A stretch of DNA of 64,000 nt from Porticoccaceae bacterium. GTDB lineage: Bacteria > Pseudomonadota > Gammaproteobacteria > Pseudomonadales > Porticoccaceae. Where the stretch lies: contig JAJFKC010000012.1 in the NCBI GenBank assembly GCA_021773435.1, positions 45,653 to 109,652 of the forward strand, read 5' to 3'. Shown in pieces: positions 38,273 to 47,884 of this stretch (positions are counted from its first letter, which is position 1; the number at the start of each line of letters is the position of its first letter). Below the pieces are notes generated by a model. The model saw only the letters and a program-made list of their open reading frames with translations, made no database searches and was not told where the DNA came from. The position numbers were made by a program, and so were the translations under genes.

Positions 38273-38695
38273 ATGGTGCTCAAAGCCAGTGAATTAAAAG
38301 TCGGTGACACCCACCAACAACAGGTTGCAGAAAACTTGTCACGCACCCAGATTGTTCAATACGCCGGTGCCTCAGGTGACTACATGCCTCTGCATACCGA
38401 TGAAATGTATGCCAGAGAAATCGCCGGGTACCCCGGTGTCTTCGCCCACGGCATGTTATCCATGGGGGCCACTGGCGTGATGCTGACCAACTGGGTTGGT
38501 GATGGCCGCCTGACAAAATACAGCGCTCGCTTCACCCGCCAGGTATGGCCCGGTGATGACCTGACCGCAAAGGCGACAGTGACAGAGATACATGAAGACG
38601 ATGGTCAGCAAGTCGTCGAGCTGGATATCGTCACAGTCAATCAGGATGATCAGCCGGTGATTGCCGGTAAAGCCACCGCGCGGATCGATGCTTAG
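38273..38695 (+). CDS. MaoC-like hydratase, catalytic (HadB-type) subunit
   Basis: A 140-residue hot-dog protein with the hydratase-2 motif: YAGASGDYMPLHTD (catalytic Asp and His) and GVFAHGMLSMG. Hydrates or dehydrates an enoyl/3-hydroxyacyl thioester, probably as a heterodimer with the product of the preceding gene, 73 bases upstream. The pairing places a beta-oxidation-like hydration step in this cluster. Ribosome binding site AGGAGAG at 38261-38267. Confidence 0.88.
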   Translation: MVLKASELKVGDTHQQQVAENLSRTQIVQYAGASGDYMPLHTDEMYAREIAGYPGVFAHGMLSMGATGVMLTNWVGDGRLTKYSARFTRQVWPGDDLTAKATVTEIHEDDGQQVVELDIVTVNQDDQPVIAGKATARIDA

Positions 38696-38727
38696 CGTAT
38701 TGATGAATAGATAGCACCGTTGACGCT

Positions 38728-39819
38728 ATGTCCTCAGTAAAAAAACTCCAGACTGCAAGCTTTAATGTCGCAGAAAACCCTCAGCTTCGTGAGATGGTCG
38801 AGCAGCATCTGGATCGAATCCAGGCCGAGCCGAGCGAAACTGCTGCGCAGCGCGAACAGTACAAGGAACGCATCAAGGCATTATTAGTCGAGCGCGATGC
38901 GGTTATTGTTGCCCACTACTACACCGATCCTGAAATCCAGGCGCTCGCCGAGGAAACCGGCGGCATCGTCTCCGATTCGTTGGAAATGGCCCGCTTTGGC
39001 AAAAGTCATTCCGCCTCGACATTGATCGTTGCCGGCGTCAAGTTTATGGGTGAAACCGCAAAAATTCTTACCCCAGAAAAAACCGTTTTAATGCCGACTT
39101 TAGAGGCGACCTGCTCACTCGATATCGGCTGTCCAGCCGATGAGTTCGCAGCATTTTGTGATCAGCACCCAGACCGAACCGTAGTGGTCTATGCCAATAC
39201 CTCCGCGGCGGTAAAGGCCCGTTCAGACTGGGTGGTAACGTCGAGCATCGCTCTAGATGTGGTGGATTATCTCGACAGCGAAGGTCATAAGATACTGTGG
39301 GCACCGGACAAGCATCTGGGCAATTACGTACAACAGCAAACCGGTGCCGACATGTTATTGTGGGACGGCAGCTGCGTGGTTCATGAGGAATTTAAAACCC
39401 GTGGCTTGCTCGATATCAAACAGGTTTATCCCGATGCTGCCATTCTGGTACATCCCGAATCCCCCGAAGCCGTTATCGCCATGGCCGATGCCGTGGGTTC
39501 CACATCACAATTAATCGAAGCCGCTCGAACCCTGCCCAACAAACAAATCGTCGTTGCAACCGATGAAGGCATCTTCTACAAAATGCAGCAAATGGCCCCG
39601 GATAAGGAATTAATCATTGCACCGACTGCAGGCCACGGTGCCACCTGCCGCAGCTGCGCCAACTGCCCCTGGATGGCGATGAATCATTTAAGGAATATGA
39701 TGGAGTCGCTTGAGAGCGGAAGTAATGAGCTTAGCGTTGATCCAGAGCTAGGTGAGCGGGCGATGATTCCATTGCAACGAATGCTGGATTTTAGGGAGCA
39801 GCAGTTAGCAGATAAGTAG
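38728..39819 (+). CDS. nadA: Quinolinate synthase NadA
   Basis: Condenses iminoaspartate with dihydroxyacetone phosphate in NAD synthesis, using a 4Fe-4S cluster. The three cluster-cysteine regions are visible: [23 protein letters not shown] and the C-terminal [10 protein letters not shown]. The 363-residue length is slightly above E. coli NadA (347). It starts 32 bases after the MaoC-type gene on the same strand, an unusual partner for a cofactor gene; read-through from the catabolic run is possible but its own promoter may be within the gap. Confidence 0.95.
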   Translation: MSSVKKLQTASFNVAENPQLREMVEQHLDRIQAEPSETAAQREQYKERIKALLVERDAVIVAHYYTDPEIQALAEETGGIVSDSLEMARFGKSHSASTLIVAGVKFMGETAKILTPEKTVLMPTLEATCSLDIGCPADEFAAFCDQHPDRTVVVYANTSAAVKARSDWVVTSSIALDVVDYLDSEGHKILWAPDKHLGNYVQQQTGADMLLWDGSCVVHEEFKTRGLLDIKQVYPDAAILVHPESPEAVIAMADAVGSTSQLIEAARTLPNKQIVVATDEGIFYKMQQMAPDKELIIAPTAGHGATCRSCANCPWMAMNHLRNMMESLESGSNELSVDPELGERAMIPLQRMLDFREQQLADK

Positions 39820-39925
39820 AAAAAATTAGTATCGCTAACTACCAAGTAAGGCGGCCGGTGGCAGCCAGTAGAGCCGGTACGCACTGCAATCCATTGTTAT
39901 GTTAAGTCATACTGTCTTATCGAAT

Positions 39926-40834
39926 TCACTTTTCAGATACTGGCGTTATCATAACTTTGGTTTCACTAGACGCCAGATCCCGGTGTAAGGAAAGCTTAAT
40001 ATTTTTTTGTATATTCCACTCGGCAGTCTGCACCAATGAGGCATTAGAGTTAGAGTATTCTGTGAGTTGTGAAACAGGAATTTGGGTGCTGGAACATCTC
40101 AGTGACAAGGCGATGTGTATTACCTTAACGTCGAATTTTCCCTTTGTCGTTTCGACGTGGAAAAGGTTACGTTCTAGTGGTTGATGTAAGTTCCGTGGAA
40201 TTCTGGTTCCATCGGATGGTATATCCTCAGGGAAAAATGACCCTACCCGTTTATTCCACTCTATTAATATATTTTCAACATGGAATAGCTTTCCATCTGA
40301 GTTCCGAATTAAAATTGGTGCAGTAGGGCCTTTCTCTTTAAAAAGTGCTTGTAGAGCTGAGCTCAATTCAGTATCGGTTGGTGCATCGTATAGCTCGAGA
40401 TCGAGGCCAACCAAACGCCATTCACAAATGCTGAGCACAACATTTTGGATCCGCAACCACTGTACAAAATCTTCGGCTGTCATGTTTGCCAACGTTCGAA
40501 CCTCAATGCCTAACATCGATGCTTTTTTAATCGCTGGATTAGTAAAGCTTGATGAGGTCACCGCAACTGTAATCGATGCCCCTATACTGCGCTTCTTCTC
40601 TGCAATCTGCTCAATCCATCGAACGTCTTCGATGCCGTTTCGATCTCGGCACTCAATTGTAATTAAAATAGGACTAGTCCCTATAATGTAGCGAATGGAG
40701 GCGTCCACTTCGCGAAGTTCCCCGGTTATTTTGTCTGGTATTCGATCAGGTGACTTCACCAGAGCCCCTGTCGGTGCCATAGCCTGCTCAATACGGGCAA
40801 CCAATTTCTCAAACTCTCGCCATTGGGGGGTCAT
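39926..40834 (-). CDS. Mrr-like restriction endonuclease-fold protein
   Basis: A 302-residue protein whose N-terminal half looks like a PD-(D/E)XK nuclease: an E-x-D-A-S-I strand (REVDASIRY near 37-45) followed by ILITIECRDRNG near 56-67, i.e. the D...(E)xC/K type core seen in Mrr-like restriction enzymes. The C-terminal half (about 150-302) is not recognised. It is bordered by nadA and a nitroreductase and is AT-richer than both, with no methylase or other defence gene beside it, which suggests recent gain as a solitary gene. A role in restriction of foreign or modified DNA is inference. Confidence 0.55.
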   Translation of the reverse strand: MTPQWREFEKLVARIEQAMAPTGALVKSPDRIPDKITGELREVDASIRYIIGTSPILITIECRDRNGIEDVRWIEQIAEKKRSIGASITVAVTSSSFTNPAIKKASMLGIEVRTLANMTAEDFVQWLRIQNVVLSICEWRLVGLDLELYDAPTDTELSSALQALFKEKGPTAPILIRNSDGKLFHVENILIEWNKRVGSFFPEDIPSDGTRIPRNLHQPLERNLFHVETTKGKFDVKVIHIALSLRCSSTQIPVSQLTEYSNSNASLVQTAEWNIQKNIKLSLHRDLASSETKVMITPVSEK

Positions 40835-41007
40835 TGTTGATCAACCATTATTTGTCAATAATTCTATGAAATTTAAAAATATGGCTGGATCCTATGCGTA
40901 AGAGCAAAGATAACAAGCCAAATAGAAAAGCAGGCAAAATCATATAAACTGTATGGGCGCACAGTAAAGTCACAAAGTATTGCAGACTAGGTTTCTCAAA
41001 CAATTGG

Positions 41008-41703
41008 TCAGTCCACAAACAACACTTCATCTTCAATATTAGCGCGCGGCACAACGGTTTTATTGGCTGGCACAGTAGTGTCTTCGTAACCAAAGGATAG
41101 CCCCATCAATACGCCTAGGGAGTCGTCGAGACCAAAGTGATCGCGAATAATATCGGGGTAGCGGCTGACGCTGGCCTGAGCGCAGGAGCTGATACCGTTG
41201 GCGGTCATGGCGAGCATCAGGTTTTGCGCGTACATACCGACATCCACGGCCACAGTTTCGTTGAATATTTTCGGCATGGAGATAAACGCGGCATGGGGTG
41301 CATCGAAAAATTCAAAGTTTCTCAGGGATGCCCGTCGTCGGCCGTCGTTATCCCCGCGGGCGATATTCATGTTGCCGTATAAGGCGACGGCGGTGTCGAC
41401 CTGGCGTTGACGAAACACGCCTTCGAATTTATCAACACGGGGGTGGTCCGGGTTGGGTTTTAGTCCGGTGGTCACGGCTTCAACAAATTTATCTCGCAAC
41501 TGTTTGCAGCTGTCGCCAGAGGCGACGCTCACCGTCCAGGGCTGAATATTGCAGTTAGAAGGCGCGAGCTGTGCCAGGCTAAAGACTTTGTGCAAAACTT
41601 CTTTAGGAATCGGTTCAGATAAAAAGCCGCGCACGGATCTGCGGGTTTTGACGACATCTTCGAAGCTGAGGTTTCCCTGTGACGCGGAAGTATTTGTACT
41701 CAT
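41008..41703 (-). CDS. Nitroreductase family FMN protein
   Basis: A product of 231 residues from ATG 41703, with the FMN-binding RRSVRGFLSEPIPKEVL start, LAQLAPSNCNIQPW, and the C-terminal LSFGYEDTTVPANK. It resembles the NfnB/p-nitrobenzoate reductase-like group. A longer frame starts at 41874, but the extra 57 residues lack family similarity. It lies between the Mrr-like gene and the MaoC-CitE pair and is not in an obvious operon. This is the second nitroreductase in the catabolic region. Confidence 0.88.
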   Translation of the reverse strand: MSTNTSASQGNLSFEDVVKTRRSVRGFLSEPIPKEVLHKVFSLAQLAPSNCNIQPWTVSVASGDSCKQLRDKFVEAVTTGLKPNPDHPRVDKFEGVFRQRQVDTAVALYGNMNIARGDNDGRRRASLRNFEFFDAPHAAFISMPKIFNETVAVDVGMYAQNLMLAMTANGISSCAQASVSRYPDIIRDHFGLDDSLGVLMGLSFGYEDTTVPANKTVVPRANIEDEVLFVD

Positions 41704-42054
41704 GGGGTGCGTATCCTGGTCGGTGTTTCTTGATGAGATTGAGTTGTCTATATTGTCTGTAATGGCGATAGATTGTACCGGGCCTGATTTAAGGCACAAG
41801 TCAGGCCTGATGGTGCCACCGGTGGCGAATGAGCACGTAGTGCCCGGGGTACTGCCTGTGATGATTCCGGCCATTGGTCATATTTTCTCAAGCCAGGTGC
41901 TACAATCTCGCGTCCCAAATAACGGCGGAGTTCATTGAGCCGGACGTGGGGCATCCGCAAGTGCAACTGCGAGCTTGATTGATAGTACATCTGACAGTAC
42001 GACTCGCGGTATCACTGATGACATTAACTAATTAACCGATTTAAGGAGACCACT

Positions 42055-42510
42055 ATGGCGGGTTTGTATTTTGAAGATTTTGAAGAGGGTACGGTTTACG
42101 ACCACGAGGTGCGGCGCACGGTCTCCGAGTATGACAATACTTTATTTACCTGTTTGACCATGAATACCCAACCGCTGCATCTCGATGCAGAATTTTCCAA
42201 GAACAGCATTCACGGCGAGCGTATTGTTAACAGCATGTTTACCCTGGCACTGGTGGTGGGTATTCAGGTCACCGAGCTGACTCTAGGCACGACACTGGGT
42301 AATCTGGGGATGAATGATGTTGCTTTCCCACGGCCTACCTTTCACGGCGATACCATTCGAGCACGCACCACGGTGCTCGACAAGCGCATTAGTAAGTCGC
42401 GTGACGATTCCGGTATCGTCAACTTTATTCACGAAGGTTTTAACCAGAATGATGATCTGGTCGCTACTGTGCGTCGCACTGCGTTGATGGCGACACGGCC
42501 GAAAGATTAA
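42055..42510 (+). CDS. MaoC family hydratase (mesaconyl-CoA hydratase-like)
   Basis: A 151-residue hot-dog protein. It opens with YFEDFEEGTVYDHEVRRTV and has the catalytic-type segment NTQPLHLDAEFSKNS with Asp/His. This pattern is of the MaoC group that works on branched or dicarboxyl CoA esters. The CitE-like lyase follows after 15 bases, and such pairs are known where a hydrated CoA ester is cleaved by the lyase. ATG preceded by AAGGAG at 42041-42046. Confidence 0.88.
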   Translation: MAGLYFEDFEEGTVYDHEVRRTVSEYDNTLFTCLTMNTQPLHLDAEFSKNSIHGERIVNSMFTLALVVGIQVTELTLGTTLGNLGMNDVAFPRPTFHGDTIRARTTVLDKRISKSRDDSGIVNFIHEGFNQNDDLVATVRRTALMATRPKD

Positions 42511-42525
42511 TCGCGGAGATTAACT

Positions 42526-43401
42526 ATGAGATCGATGCTTTTTTTACCGGCCGACAGCGAAAAGAAAATTGCCAAAGGCGAGGGCACCAATGCCGATGGT
42601 CTAATTCTAGATTTGGAGGATTCCATCGCCCTGGGTCGCAAGGAGGAAGGCCGACGGCTGACTCGGGAATTTCTTGATGCCAACCCGCTAAGTTCACGCA
42701 AAAAGAAAATGCTGGTGCGCATTAATCCGCTAGATGGCGATATGACACTGGACGATTTGGCGGCAGTAGTGGGTGGCGCGCCGGATTACTTGTTGCTGCC
42801 GAAATATCGCACCCGGGAAGACGTCATCAAGCTGGATCATTATCTGAGTGCTCTGGAAGTGCGCGAAGGTGTTCCGGCGAGACATATAAAAATATTAGTT
42901 ATCGGTACCGAAACCGGACAGGCCTTATTTAACCTGGGCGGACTCACTGATTGCAGCGACCGACTGTCTCATGTCAGCTGGGGTGAGTTTGATCTCTCCG
43001 CCGATGTCGGCGCTGAAACCCACCGCTTGCCCGATGGCAACTGGGATGATTTGTTCCGCACCGCTCGAAGCCTGTGTATCGCTGCCGCCGCATCAGCTGG
43101 TATTGAAGCCTGTAACACTGTATTTACAGACTTCAAAGATGATGATGGATTGCGTGAAGCCTGTCAGGGTGCGAGGCGCGCTGGCTTTACCTCAATGATG
43201 GCGATTCATCCCAATCAGGTGGATATTATCAATGAGGAGTTTTCTATCACCGATGAGCAGCTGGTCTGGTCGCAGCGGGTAGTAGAGGCCTTTGAGGCCA
43301 GTCCTGACGTGGGCGTAGTTGGTCTGGACGGCATTATGCTGGATAAACCACACTATACGCAGGCTAAACGAATGATCGAACGAGCTGGGGCTTATAAATA
43401 A
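42526..43401 (+). CDS. HpcH/HpaI (CitE-like) CoA ester lyase
   Basis: A 291-residue TIM-barrel lyase of the citrate lyase beta / malyl-CoA lyase group. Seen motifs are RSMLFLPADSEKKI at the start, the metal-binding DGLILDLEDSI (near 24-34), KMLVRINPLD and IGTETGQALFNL. Such enzymes cleave or form a C-C bond in 3-hydroxyacyl-CoA or malyl-type CoA esters. It follows the MaoC gene by 15 bases and ends a two-gene unit; a terminator lies 158 bases downstream. Confidence 0.92.
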   Translation: MRSMLFLPADSEKKIAKGEGTNADGLILDLEDSIALGRKEEGRRLTREFLDANPLSSRKKKMLVRINPLDGDMTLDDLAAVVGGAPDYLLLPKYRTREDVIKLDHYLSALEVREGVPARHIKILVIGTETGQALFNLGGLTDCSDRLSHVSWGEFDLSADVGAETHRLPDGNWDDLFRTARSLCIAAAASAGIEACNTVFTDFKDDDGLREACQGARRAGFTSMMAIHPNQVDIINEEFSITDEQLVWSQRVVEAFEASPDVGVVGLDGIMLDKPHYTQAKRMIERAGAYK

Positions 43402-43470
43402 ATGTAAAGTCTGAAGGTCGGGATTGCAGTGGCGTTGGACGACACGGAGTGACTGGTTATTTCACCTGAT

Positions 43471-43506
43471 AACAGTGACCAGATACGTAACAGCGACCAG
43501 GTACGT
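43471..43506. repeat. 18-bp tandem repeat, 2 copies
   Basis: AACAGTGACCAGATACGT (43471-43488) and AACAGCGACCAGGTACGT (43489-43506) differ at two positions and are directly adjacent. They lie downstream of the CitE-like gene and before its terminator. Confidence 0.75.
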
Positions 43507-43558
43507 TACAGTTTCTCCTGAAACGGAGTTCACTGGTTGATAGCGTTTTAGACATAAT

Positions 43559-43590
43559 GCCCCTTAGCTTTTGCTGCGGGGTGTTTTTTT
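43559..43590 (+). terminator. Rho-independent terminator after the MaoC-CitE pair
   Basis: A CCCC/GGGG stem extended by TTAGC/GCTGC with one mismatch, a TTTT loop, and a run of seven T. From here to 43846 no further signal was recognised apart from the presumed promoter of the molybdoenzyme operon. Confidence 0.75.
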
Positions 43591-43846
43591 GCACGACCTA
43601 TTGGCAGCCAAACTCGTTCTCTCTATTTAGCCGCCTGGATCAAAAATATATCTTATCGCCAGTTGGATCAGCGCCACTCTTATTAACCCTGTTTTTTGTA
43701 TTGATATATTTTGATATATGTCAATAGGATGCTAACTATTTTGAAAAAACCTTGATCCAGGTAGCCAGTCTGGAGACAGTGCGCGGGCAAAATAATAAAG
43801 ACAAATATCCCGGTTTTAATTAGTTATTTACCAACGGAAATCAGTA

Positions 43847-44530
43847 ATGGCAGCAATAAAAAAACGATCGCTCGTTTTTGAACGAGCGATATTTGCCTAT
43901 GCGGTAATCCTGGCCGCAGTTTCTCTTGCACAAGGCACCCAGGCTGCCGATAACTCATCAATTGAGCCGGGGGCAAAGCTCTACGCCCAAGCTTGCGCTG
44001 TATGCCACCAGGCTGATGCCATTGGCAAACCTGGGTTTGCTCCTTCGCTGTCAAACCCCGAATTTCTTAGTGTCGCCTCTGATCGTTTTATATTGGCGAC
44101 CATGATCGCTGGGCGACCAGATACTGGCATGCCGTCTTTTGCTTTTCTGGGTGCGGAGAAGGCTGAGTCGATATTAGCTTATTTGCGTTCTTTTGCGACA
44201 TTGCCTGATCGTTCCGAGGCTATTGATGCTGAGCCGAAATCTAAGGGCGACCCGGTTAAGGGTAAAGAAACATTCGATCTAATTTGTTCTACCTGCCATG
44301 GCCCTCAAGGTGATGGCTATTTGGCTGGCGGCACAGGCACAGCCATTGGCAAGGTGGGGACGATGAATATCGCCTCCGACGGGTTTTTGCGGGCGACGAT
44401 TAAAGAAGGTCGATCAAATACCCGAATGCTGGGTTTTTCAGGCCCAGATGGTATGGCGAATTTGAGTGACCAGGAGATTGACGACATTATTGTTTATTTA
44501 CACTCATTAGCAGACGGAGAGGGTTTATAG
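43847..44530 (+). CDS. Periplasmic diheme cytochrome c
   Basis: A 227-residue exported protein: a signal peptide (hydrophobic core about 14-30, cleavage after TQA near 33) followed by two class I cytochrome c domains with heme motifs CAVCH (50-54) and CSTCH (147-151). Candidate axial methionines are in TGMPSF near 95 and TRMLGF in the second domain. This is not NapB, which has a different multi-heme pattern and no class I fold. It is the first gene of the molybdoenzyme operon, one base before the next ATG, so it probably carries electrons to or from that enzyme. Confidence 0.9.
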   Translation: MAAIKKRSLVFERAIFAYAVILAAVSLAQGTQAADNSSIEPGAKLYAQACAVCHQADAIGKPGFAPSLSNPEFLSVASDRFILATMIAGRPDTGMPSFAFLGAEKAESILAYLRSFATLPDRSEAIDAEPKSKGDPVKGKETFDLICSTCHGPQGDGYLAGGTGTAIGKVGTMNIASDGFLRATIKEGRSNTRMLGFSGPDGMANLSDQEIDDIIVYLHSLADGEGL

Positions 44531-44531
44531 G

Positions 44532-47252
44532 ATGAAGCGAATCAAAATGGATCGACGTGACTTCCTGAAAAGCAGCGCCTTTATCGCCAGCACGGCAACG
44601 GGTGCTAGCCTTATGGTTGGCGCTAACCCTGAACTTGAAGCAGCGACAGGCACGGATGACACTAACACCGTCAGCAGAACCACAGCCCTGGCGCAATGCC
44701 CTTATTGTGGGGTGGGCTGCGGCACAGTGATACAGGCTGAAAATGGCAAGATCGTATCCATGCGCCCCGATAAAGAGCATCCTACCAATTATGGATTACA
44801 GTGCATCAAGGGTCTCACCGCCGCTGAGCCTATTTATGTCGATCGCATGGAGGGAGATTCCTATGTGCGCGAGGATGTCTGGGCCGAGTGGCAGAAACCC
44901 AATCATGGTGATCTGGAATATGTCAGTAAGACCAAAGGCTCCTTTGATGAGGAGCACTTTGTGCGGGTCTCCTACGAGGAAGCTAGCGAACTGGTCGACC
45001 ACAAAATCGCCAACTTTGCCAAAAAATACACGGGTAACTCGATAGGATTGTATGGCTCTGGCCAACTGACCGTGGAGGGTCAGTATCTCGAAAACCTGTT
45101 TATGAAGGGTGTGCTCGGTTCTAATACAATAGAAGCTAATGCCCGTATGTGTATGACCTCAGCGGTGACCGGCTATTTTAAAATCCTTGGTTCAGATACG
45201 CCGCCGTTGGCTTATGAGGATATTGAGCTGAGCGATATGATCATCCATTTTGGTCACAACGCCCGGGAAGCACACCCCATTATCTTTTGGCGAGCTGCCG
45301 ACCATAAAAAGAATAAAGACATTCCCACGGTTGTTGTCGACCCCCGCTATACCGGTACCGCTAAAGGTTATGAGGACATTAACCCCGAAAACTCGGTGCA
45401 TGTGCCGATTTTGAATGGCGATATCAGCTTTTTGAATGCTCTGGCCCATGTTCTGTTAAAGGATCATCCCGATGTTATCGACTGGGACTTTCTGAGAAAA
45501 CACGCCACCGGCTGGAAAGAATATGTCGATGGGGTCACTAATGAATACAGTCCAGAGCAGGTCCAGGATCGTATGGGTGGTCCACATCACGATGTGTCCC
45601 CGGCATTAATTCGTCGGGTTGCGAAACTGTTTGCCGATGCAACCCGTAAGCGCCTGGCCCGTGCCAAGGGCGGGCAGGGCATCGCTGGGACCAACATAGA
45701 AAGCGGTTATGGCGGCGTCATTATTATGTGGGGCATTGGCTACAATCAATCTATTCACGGCCAGCACAATGTTATTTCCGTCATCAATTTGCTAACACTC
45801 ACCGGTAATCTCGCCAAGCCAGGTTGTGGGCCCTTTTCCATGACCGGCCAGCCCAACGCTATGGGCGAGCGCTTTACTGGCGGGCTAACGGGACGCTTGC
45901 CCTTTAATCAGCCTCTGCAAAATGACGAGCATCGTGCTCACATCGCCAAGCAGTGGCGGGTTCCTGCACGGAATCTTGAAACGGCAATGAATGCCCAGAA
46001 CCCCGGCATGGCAATTGGCATGATGGAGCGAGCCTTAAAAGACGAAGTCAAGGCCATGTTTCTGGTCTACGCAACTCATGTTGATTTACCAGATCAGGAT
46101 AATTTGATTCGTCCCGCTTTGAGTAAAACTTTTAATGTGGTGCAGGAAATATATCGCCACGCACCCAATAATCTTTATGCCGATGTTATTTTCCCCGCAG
46201 CCACCTGGGGAGAGGTGAACGGGATTTATATCAGTTCTGAACGGCGCTTAAATATTGTTGAACAGGCGGTGATGCCGCCACCGGGTTGTCGCCCCGACCT
46301 TGATATGGTGATCGACAAGGCCAAAGGCATCGGCAAATTGCTGGGGCTTGATATGGATAATACCCTGCCCTATAAACGGGGTGAAAATGGTTTTTACGAT
46401 GCCGAGGAAATTCTTAGAGATATTATTCGGGCCTCCGCCGGTACCGATACCGACCTGACGGGTATCCTCGACGTAGAAAAAGTCGAAAATGAATCGCCTT
46501 ATGAGCAGCTCAAAAAACTACGTGGTATTCAATGGCCGGCACCGACCTACGCTATTGCTAAGGCTGGTGGTACCAAGCGTCGTTTTATGATGCAGGAAGG
46601 CGAGTGGAAGACACGACCTTACGGTTATTTCCGCACCAAAGATGGCAAAGTCCATTTTAAAATGTGTCGTCAGGATTACAGCGACCGCAAAGCCATTACG
46701 GAAAAACTGATGGCCTTCGGGACAAAACCCGATTATTACACCATCGACCATATCGACCTGCTTAGGGAGGCCCGAGACAAAGGACTGACGCCAGACCTGC
46801 CTGACGAAGAGTTTCGGGGTAGGGTTTGGTCCGAGGTGCCTGAAGATAAATATCCCTACTGGCTAGGTTTAGGCGTGGTCTATGAGCATTTTCATACCGC
46901 TAAGTCCATGCGCAGCCCCACGACTCAGCGGCTAGTGCCAGAGATGTATGTGGAGATGCATCCTGAGGACGCTAAAGACCTGGGCATTGAAGATGGCGAT
47001 AAAATTAAGCTGATCACCCGTCGCGGTGAGTTTCAGGCCAAAGCTCAGGTGGGTACTAAAAGCCTGGTGCGGCCCGCTCGCAACAGTGTGCCCCGTGGCT
47101 ATATGTTTAGCCCCTGGAATTTGTCTGTGGCAGATAGCGCTGACCCCAAAAAGAATAAATGGCTGGTTAACAAGACCTCCAGCCGTGTCTGGGATGTGGT
47201 CTCAGGCCAGGTGGATTTTAAAAAGCTGGCTATGCGTATAGAAAAAGTATGA
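44532..47252 (+). CDS. Tat-exported NapA-like molybdopterin oxidoreductase
   Basis: A 906-residue enzyme of the DMSO reductase superfamily. The twin-arginine signal is RRDFLK (8-13). The 4Fe-4S motif is CPYCGVGC (Cys56, Cys59, Cys63) with Cys91 and the NapA/NasA-type Lys93 in GLQCIKG. The probable molybdenum ligand is Cys207 in ARMCMTSAV, as in NapA. TGQPNAMGERF and the RRLNIVEQAV and TPNAVG-like landmarks are also of the NapA/NasA clade. Compared with E. coli NapA (828 residues) there is extra sequence between Cys91 and Cys207. No napB, napC or napD is in the operon, so nitrate as substrate is only one possibility. A start at ATG 44547 is possible; ATG 44532 follows GAGAGGG. Confidence 0.9.
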   Translation: MKRIKMDRRDFLKSSAFIASTATGASLMVGANPELEAATGTDDTNTVSRTTALAQCPYCGVGCGTVIQAENGKIVSMRPDKEHPTNYGLQCIKGLTAAEPIYVDRMEGDSYVREDVWAEWQKPNHGDLEYVSKTKGSFDEEHFVRVSYEEASELVDHKIANFAKKYTGNSIGLYGSGQLTVEGQYLENLFMKGVLGSNTIEANARMCMTSAVTGYFKILGSDTPPLAYEDIELSDMIIHFGHNAREAHPIIFWRAADHKKNKDIPTVVVDPRYTGTAKGYEDINPENSVHVPILNGDISFLNALAHVLLKDHPDVIDWDFLRKHATGWKEYVDGVTNEYSPEQVQDRMGGPHHDVSPALIRRVAKLFADATRKRLARAKGGQGIAGTNIESGYGGVIIMWGIGYNQSIHGQHNVISVINLLTLTGNLAKPGCGPFSMTGQPNAMGERFTGGLTGRLPFNQPLQNDEHRAHIAKQWRVPARNLETAMNAQNPGMAIGMMERALKDEVKAMFLVYATHVDLPDQDNLIRPALSKTFNVVQEIYRHAPNNLYADVIFPAATWGEVNGIYISSERRLNIVEQAVMPPPGCRPDLDMVIDKAKGIGKLLGLDMDNTLPYKRGENGFYDAEEILRDIIRASAGTDTDLTGILDVEKVENESPYEQLKKLRGIQWPAPTYAIAKAGGTKRRFMMQEGEWKTRPYGYFRTKDGKVHFKMCRQDYSDRKAITEKLMAFGTKPDYYTIDHIDLLREARDKGLTPDLPDEEFRGRVWSEVPEDKYPYWLGLGVVYEHFHTAKSMRSPTTQRLVPEMYVEMHPEDAKDLGIEDGDKIKLITRRGEFQAKAQVGTKSLVRPARNSVPRGYMFSPWNLSVADSADPKKNKWLVNKTSSRVWDVVSGQVDFKKLAMRIEKV

Positions 47253-47290
47253 AGGAGCAGCATCAGGCTAATGGTCGACAATAAACCCCA

Positions 47291-47884
47291 GTGAAGCGGC
47301 GAACCTTTGTCAAGTCCGTCAGCCTTGGTGCGGCTGCGATCGGCCTGAGTCTGTCCGATTCGCTTGCAGCGGAGCTGTCCTTTGGAGGTTCAGCGCCACC
47401 TCGTTATTTACGACCACCCGGTGCCCGTGCCGAAGGCGACTTTGAAAGCACCTGTATTCGCTGTGGTCAGTGTGGGGAGGTTTGTCCAAATCGATGCATT
47501 CAATTTTTTGAGCTGGAAAATGGCATGTCCTCCTACGGCACGCCCTATATTATTCCCCGCGATCAGGCCTGCATTCTGTGCATGAAGTGTGGCGAGGTCT
47601 GCCCGACTGATGCGATTGAGCCGGTTGAACGTTTGATGGAGCCCATTCTTGAACAGGTAAAAATGGGCAAGGCGGTGGTAGACGAAAATCTCTGTTTATC
47701 ATTTCAGGGAAAAACCTGCGGGGTTTGCTATCGCGCCTGCCCTCTGCAGGATGTGGCGATACGCACCGGCCTGCTGGAGCAGCCCCACGTGCTGGATGGC
47801 TGTGTCGGTTGCGGCCTGTGCGAGCGTTCCTGTATTCAGCTGCCCCAGGCGATACGTATTATTCCAGATTACAGCCACGCATGA
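47291..47884 (+). CDS. NapG-like periplasmic ferredoxin, four 4Fe-4S clusters (first copy)
   Basis: A 197-residue protein starting at GTG 47291 (a stop lies just upstream in frame). The N-terminus KRRTFVK followed by a hydrophobic stretch is a Tat signal, so it is exported. Four cysteine sets are visible: CIRCGQCGEVCPN, CILCMKCGEVCPT, CGVCYRACPL with a preceding Cys, and CVGCGLCERSC. NapG in the Nap system passes electrons from NapH to the periplasm. Its last codons overlap the NapH-like gene by four bases, which supports joint action. Confidence 0.9.
   Translation: MKRRTFVKSVSLGAAAIGLSLSDSLAAELSFGGSAPPRYLRPPGARAEGDFESTCIRCGQCGEVCPNRCIQFFELENGMSSYGTPYIIPRDQACILCMKCGEVCPTDAIEPVERLMEPILEQVKMGKAVVDENLCLSFQGKTCGVCYRACPLQDVAIRTGLLEQPHVLDGCVGCGLCERSCIQLPQAIRIIPDYSHA

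Noticed and set aside
40848..41007. Hydrophobic minus-strand frame between the nitroreductase and the Mrr-like gene
   Set aside because: It starts inside the nitroreductase gene in another frame and has no start of its own in the gap.
41704..41874. N-terminal extension of the second nitroreductase to ATG 41874
   Set aside because: The 57 extra residues do not resemble the family, whose N-terminus matches from 41703.
47725..47880. Longer version of the NapH-like protein from 47725
   Set aside because: It overlaps the NapG-like gene by 160 bases; ATG 47881 with a four-base overlap is the usual operon arrangement.
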